NCBI GenBank assembly: GCA_943735955.1
Contig: OX030958.1
Coordinates: forward strand, 8,743,626-8,807,625
Length of the DNA: 64,000 nucleotides
Reading direction: 5' to 3'
From: Piscicola geometra
Lineage: Eukaryota > Annelida > Clitellata > Hirudinida > Piscicolidae
Part shown: one piece after another, positions 60,456 through 64,000 of the stretch
Position numbering within the stretch: position 1 is the first letter of the stretch
How the letters are laid out: every line of letters starts with the position of its first letter
The notes under the pieces: generated by a model
Seen by the model: the letters and a program-made list of their open reading frames with translations, nothing else
What the model was told of the DNA's origin: nothing
The model's database searches: none
Position numbers and translations under genes: made by a program

Positions 60456-63376
60456 TCACTTGCCCACTCGTCCCTTCCTCACTGGAAAATTCACATTGGT
60501 AAATGTTATAAATACTAAAACATTAAGAATTTACAGAAAAATAACGCACCAATAACATTTCATACACAATCAAACCGCCACGCCGCACCAACCGATCATA
60601 AGCACAACACACCACAGCATAACACCGCACGATCACAAGCACTGACCAGCATCGTTGTTCTCCTGCAAGGATTGGTCGACCGAGAGCCTTGCGCCTGCCA
60701 CCTCGAGGAAGACTCCGAAACGCAACAAGCTCCTGTGCAGTCAGTCAATCGTGACTGATCGTCTGCTTACTCATGACTGATGACTACCGTACAATACAAC
60801 GACGAGTTTTAAGAATTGTGGCGTAAACCCTAATGAGCTTCAAAACTATTCTAACAGCAATTATTGAAAGATATAAAATATTGATTATGATGATGATGAT
60901 GAAGATGATGGTGATGATGATGGCTCACTTGTTAGAACGCATAAGTTTTGCTATCTCCATTTCAGTCTTCACGCCCAAGACGTCTGGTCTCTGCAGTGGT
61001 GATGATAGTGATGCAACTCTTCTTCAATAATGTCGTCTCCTCAGCACTCCCCCCAACAAAGCCTGCACCTGGTTGGCCACTTTGAAGTCAGTCAGCACCT
61101 GCTGCTTGTTGATCGAGACGAGCAGTTGCGTGATCAGGTGACCACTGTTGGGAAGTCATTATTCTGTCTGTCTATCCATCTATCCATCCATCCATCTATC
61201 CATCCATCCATCCATCCATCCATCCATCCATCCATCCATCCATCCATCCATCCATCCATTCATTCATCCATCCATCCATCCATCCATCCATCCATCCATC
61301 TATCCATCCATACATCCATCATCAATCAATCCATGCATCCATGCCTCTACCCACCCATCCATTCATGCTTCCATCCATCCACCCATCCATCTATCGTCTT
61401 TAAAAATTCTTTCATCCTCATCATCAGCACCAAAAACCACCTTAGGAAGTTGCTCTCAACGTTGAGGTAGGTCAGAGTGGCATTCTGCTGCAGTGTCTCA
61501 ACAAGAAGCTGTTGTGTGGTGGTGTAGTGGGGTGGTGTGTGGTGGTGAGAGGTAAGATGTGTGATGTGGTGGTGTTGTGTGGTGGTGTTGTGTGGTGGTG
61601 TAGTGGGGTGGTGTGTGGTGGAGAGAGATGAGATGTGTGATGTGGTGGTGTTATGTGGTGCTGTAGTGTGGTGGTGTTTGGTGGTGAGAGATGAGATGTG
61701 TGATGTGGTGGTGTTATGTGGTGCTGTAGTGTGTGATGTGTGGTTGTGGGAGGTGAGATGTATAATGTGGTGGTGTATTGTGGTGATGTGTGCTGGTGTT
61801 ATGTGTAGTGCTATAGTGAAGTCTGGCGTAGGGAGCTTGACAGCAACGCATTTAAAAAACAAGAAAATAGAGCCGTAAAAAGACCCAAAAGACATGCCAC
61901 CTTGGCAGGGAAGTCGGTGAGGGCAGTGTTGCAGAGGTGGAGGCTGGTCAGGTGGGTGTTGTCCTTGAGGGCAGTGAACAGGTCGCTGAAGATGCTTGCT
62001 GGGATGTCCTGTGTTGAGGGTATTTATGCGGTCCTTATGTGATGTTTATGTGGCCTTTGTGTGATGATTAAGCTGCTTTTATGTCTGGTTTATGTGGCCC
62101 TTATAAATGTTTATGTGGCCTTTGTGTGATGTTTATGTGGCCTTTGTGTGATGTTTATGTGGCCTTTGTGTGATGTTTATGTGGCCTTTGTGTGATGTTT
62201 ATGTGGCCTTTGTGTGATGTTTATGTGGCCTTTGTGTGATGTTTATGTGGCCTTTGTGTGATGTTTATGTGGTGGCATGCTAAGCAACCTTGATGTTGTT
62301 GAAGTTGAGGGAGGTGAGGGTGGGGTCGTTGTCTTTGACTCGTTGCGTGCTGTCGAAGATGTTGGTGTTGTTGGGCGGTTCGTAGTCGAAGTGCTTGCAC
62401 GGTTCACACTTGGTGACAGCTGGGTGAATGGGTGGATTGGTGGGTGGATGGGTGGGTGGATGAGTAGGATAGATAGGTGAGTGGATGGGAGAGTTGTGAA
62501 GAGTTTTATTAGTTGAGATTTGGTAGTTTTTAATGGGTCGAACATTGCAGTCCTCCTGGCAAGTCCTTCGCCTGCTGTCCTGACACAAATGCATGGTGGT
62601 ACTGGCTCTGGTTCAGCATTCCGTGGAAGCCCAGGATGGCTGGAGGAAGAGGAGGAAGATGGGTGGGTGCTTTTAAGTTGATGTCTTTGGAAAACACAAG
62701 CACATCAACCTGCCAAGTCAACCAGCTCTTCCTCGGTGGCCTGTGCAAGAGCCTCGTCGAACGCTGTGTCCACCTCTGTCGTGCTCTCTTCCTTCTCTGC
62801 CTCCTTCGCCTTCCACACTTTTCCTGCCAAAAGAATAGAGTGAAAATGTCTGATCTGGTCAGAAATAACTTGCAGACATAAACAAAAAAGCAGGCAAACT
62901 TATCACATACACACAAACAGAGTGACTTGCAGACAAACAGACAGACACCTCTGGTCTCCTTGACATAGGGTCTGTTGTTTGCCCAGTCTGCTTCATTGGC
63001 TGCCTTCTTCTCCAGGTAGTCGAGCAACTTTTGTCTATCGAACGGACCAGTGGCAGTTTTGTCGGTGCGGTAGCGACACCTGTCTGAAGGTGCAATACAA
63101 GGGTCCTGATGGGTGGATTGAAAAGCATTTATTGTCCGAGTTTTATAAATCGATGTTATATACCAAAAATTTTATTTTTAAATAAAATTTAAAAAAATTA
63201 CTTATAAAATTAAAGACACCTACATCTGGGTCAACAAGCTCAACTTGCAGCTCCTCAAGCTCCTCCACAGAAAGCTTTGAAAGGAGGTCATCAATTTCCT
63301 GGTCTTTGATCATCCTTGAAGAGTCATATGAGGCCGTCATCTCTGAGACAAGTGAATCTGTTAGTTGTGAGCTCAT
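60456..63376 (-). CDS. TMOD: Tropomodulin
   Basis: Caps actin filament pointed ends, with tropomyosin. Eleven exons: 63376-63224, 63105-62949, 62823-62710, 62639-62544, 62419-62289, 62008-61901, 61508-61441, 61144-61069, 60990-60929, 60732-60647 and 60481-60456; all phases close, 358 residues against 359 in human TMOD1. Seen: [19 protein letters not shown] with VDPD (tropomyosin and actin binding start), [50 protein letters not shown], then the leucine-rich repeat domain: [89 protein letters not shown], and the basic end VRKGRVGK. Length and absence of a proline-rich insert favour tropomodulin over leiomodin. Introns carry three simple or tandem repeats and one dispersed repeat. Confidence 0.95.
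60795..60847 (+). repeat. Dispersed repeat, ACGACGAG/GTGGCGTAAACC family, copy 3
   Basis: TACAACGACGAGTTTTAAGA and TTGTGGCGTAAACCCTAATG in a tropomodulin intron, antisense to the gene. More diverged than the copies at 14347 and 24960. Confidence 0.75.
61165..61395. repeat. (CATC)n microsatellite
   Basis: CCATCCATCCAT-type tetramers with CTAT and TTCA interruptions in the tropomodulin intron 61145-61440. Confidence 0.95.
61515..61800. repeat. GGTGT-rich tandem repeat, unit about 60 bp
   Basis: GTGTGATGTGGTGGTGTTATG and similar blocks recur two to four times with GAGAGATGAGATG between them, in the tropomodulin intron 61509-61900. Confidence 0.8.
62036..62276. repeat. 22-bp tandem repeat
   Basis: About nine units of TTTATGTGGCCTTTGTGTGAT plus G, the last seven nearly perfect, in the tropomodulin intron 62009-62288. 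Confidence 0.95.
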
Positions 63377-64000
63377 TGGTAAATTTTCCTTTTAATCATA
63401 CTTTCATATTTGAATGATCTAACCCTGAACTTAATTTAGCATTTGAAGTATTTAAATTATATAAAGATCTATTGAATTTTCTAATATATATAACTATAAT
63501 TTTTGTTGCTTATTTCTTAGGTCTATCACCTATAATTGTTATAAAAAATTGAAATCATTTTTATTAATAATTTTACTAATACTCTTTTTTTTAATTCATT
63601 GAAATACAAGTTACTTGATCAAGTTAATATTGTGTTCCGGTATATATAAAAAATATGAATCAAATGTGAAGAATTTGTAATTCAAAAACTTATAATATTT
63701 CATTATTAAGGTAAAACTGCTCTGTAGTACCTTAATTTATTCACAACTATTAGACTCCTCCCACTTTGAAATGACCCAGTTTTATTTTGTAAGCTTAATT
63801 TATTTTAGTATTAATAAAAACTAAATATGTGAATTGTATTTATATTAGAATTTATTAAAACAAAAAATAAATTAATTATGTATTTATTTATATATTTTAT
63901 CTAAACACTTTCGAAAAGTATATTTTCAAAACCTGTCAAAGTGTTATTAAAATAATTATAACAGACAAAATGCAGTTATTATTATTTTTAAAATCAATTT
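63377..64000. other. Upstream of tropomodulin
   Basis: AT-rich 0.6 kb up to the window edge. Likely tropomodulin 5' flank or a 5' UTR intron. Nothing else seen. Confidence 0.6.

Overview
This is an animal nuclear genome window. It is AT-rich, rich in microsatellites, and densely split by GT-AG introns. It carries fifteen recognisable protein-coding genes; fourteen are complete by my hand-built models and one (neuroligin) enters from the left with its 5' part outside. Neuroligin, tropomodulin, calponin and an astacin with EGF, CUB and TSP1 domains point to a bilaterian. Nicotinamidase (absent from vertebrates) points to an invertebrate. The U11/U12 35K gene implies a working minor spliceosome, which argues against nematodes. 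The small gene spacing, the repeat types and a tRNA-headed SINE would suit a lophotrochozoan, but I cannot name the organism.

Layout. 1-10.9 kb: 3' half of a neuroligin (+), with a roughly 600-bp TG microsatellite in an intron. 13.0-15.5 kb: LRRFIP homologue (+). 16.7-18.9 kb: tRNA-splicing endonuclease TSEN2 (+), with a 15-bp satellite in an intron. 21.7-28.0 kb: astacin metalloprotease (+). 28-32 kb: gene-free, repeat-bearing. 32.0-33.9 kb: core-2-type GT14 glycosyltransferase (-). 34-36.8 kb: gene-free, with a tRNA-derived SINE and other dispersed repeats. 36.8-40.2 kb: inositol monophosphatase (+). 40.6-42.4 kb: MEMO1 (-). 42.8-44.8 kb: TFIIE-alpha (+). 45.5-46.9 kb: nicotinamidase (-), with a predicted signal peptide. 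47.6-49.3 kb: ABHD8-like hydrolase (+). 50.5-51.1 kb: CD225/dispanin-like membrane protein (+). 51.6-53.6 kb: short calponin (+). 54.6-56.1 kb: SNRNP35 (-). 56.8-58.9 kb: UBAP1 (-). 60.5-63.4 kb: tropomodulin (-).

The genes are unrelated housekeeping, muscle and synaptic genes, not an operon or a pathway cluster. The only close pairings are positional: MEMO1 and TFIIE-alpha are head-to-head over 367 bp, nicotinamidase and ABHD8 are divergent over about 650 bp, and several pairs are tail-to-tail. Exon models were built by reading splice sites and checking phase against the known family; nearly every junction closes in phase. Two GC-AG introns are forced by the protein alignment, and a third is likely.

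I found no convincing new biological system. The most interesting points are the GC-AG introns (one hidden in an open frame), a stop codon that has become a TAG microsatellite, a minisatellite that copies a splice donor nine times, a nonsense-bearing duplicate of the first SNRNP35 exon, a secreted-looking nicotinamidase, and three small dispersed repeat families.
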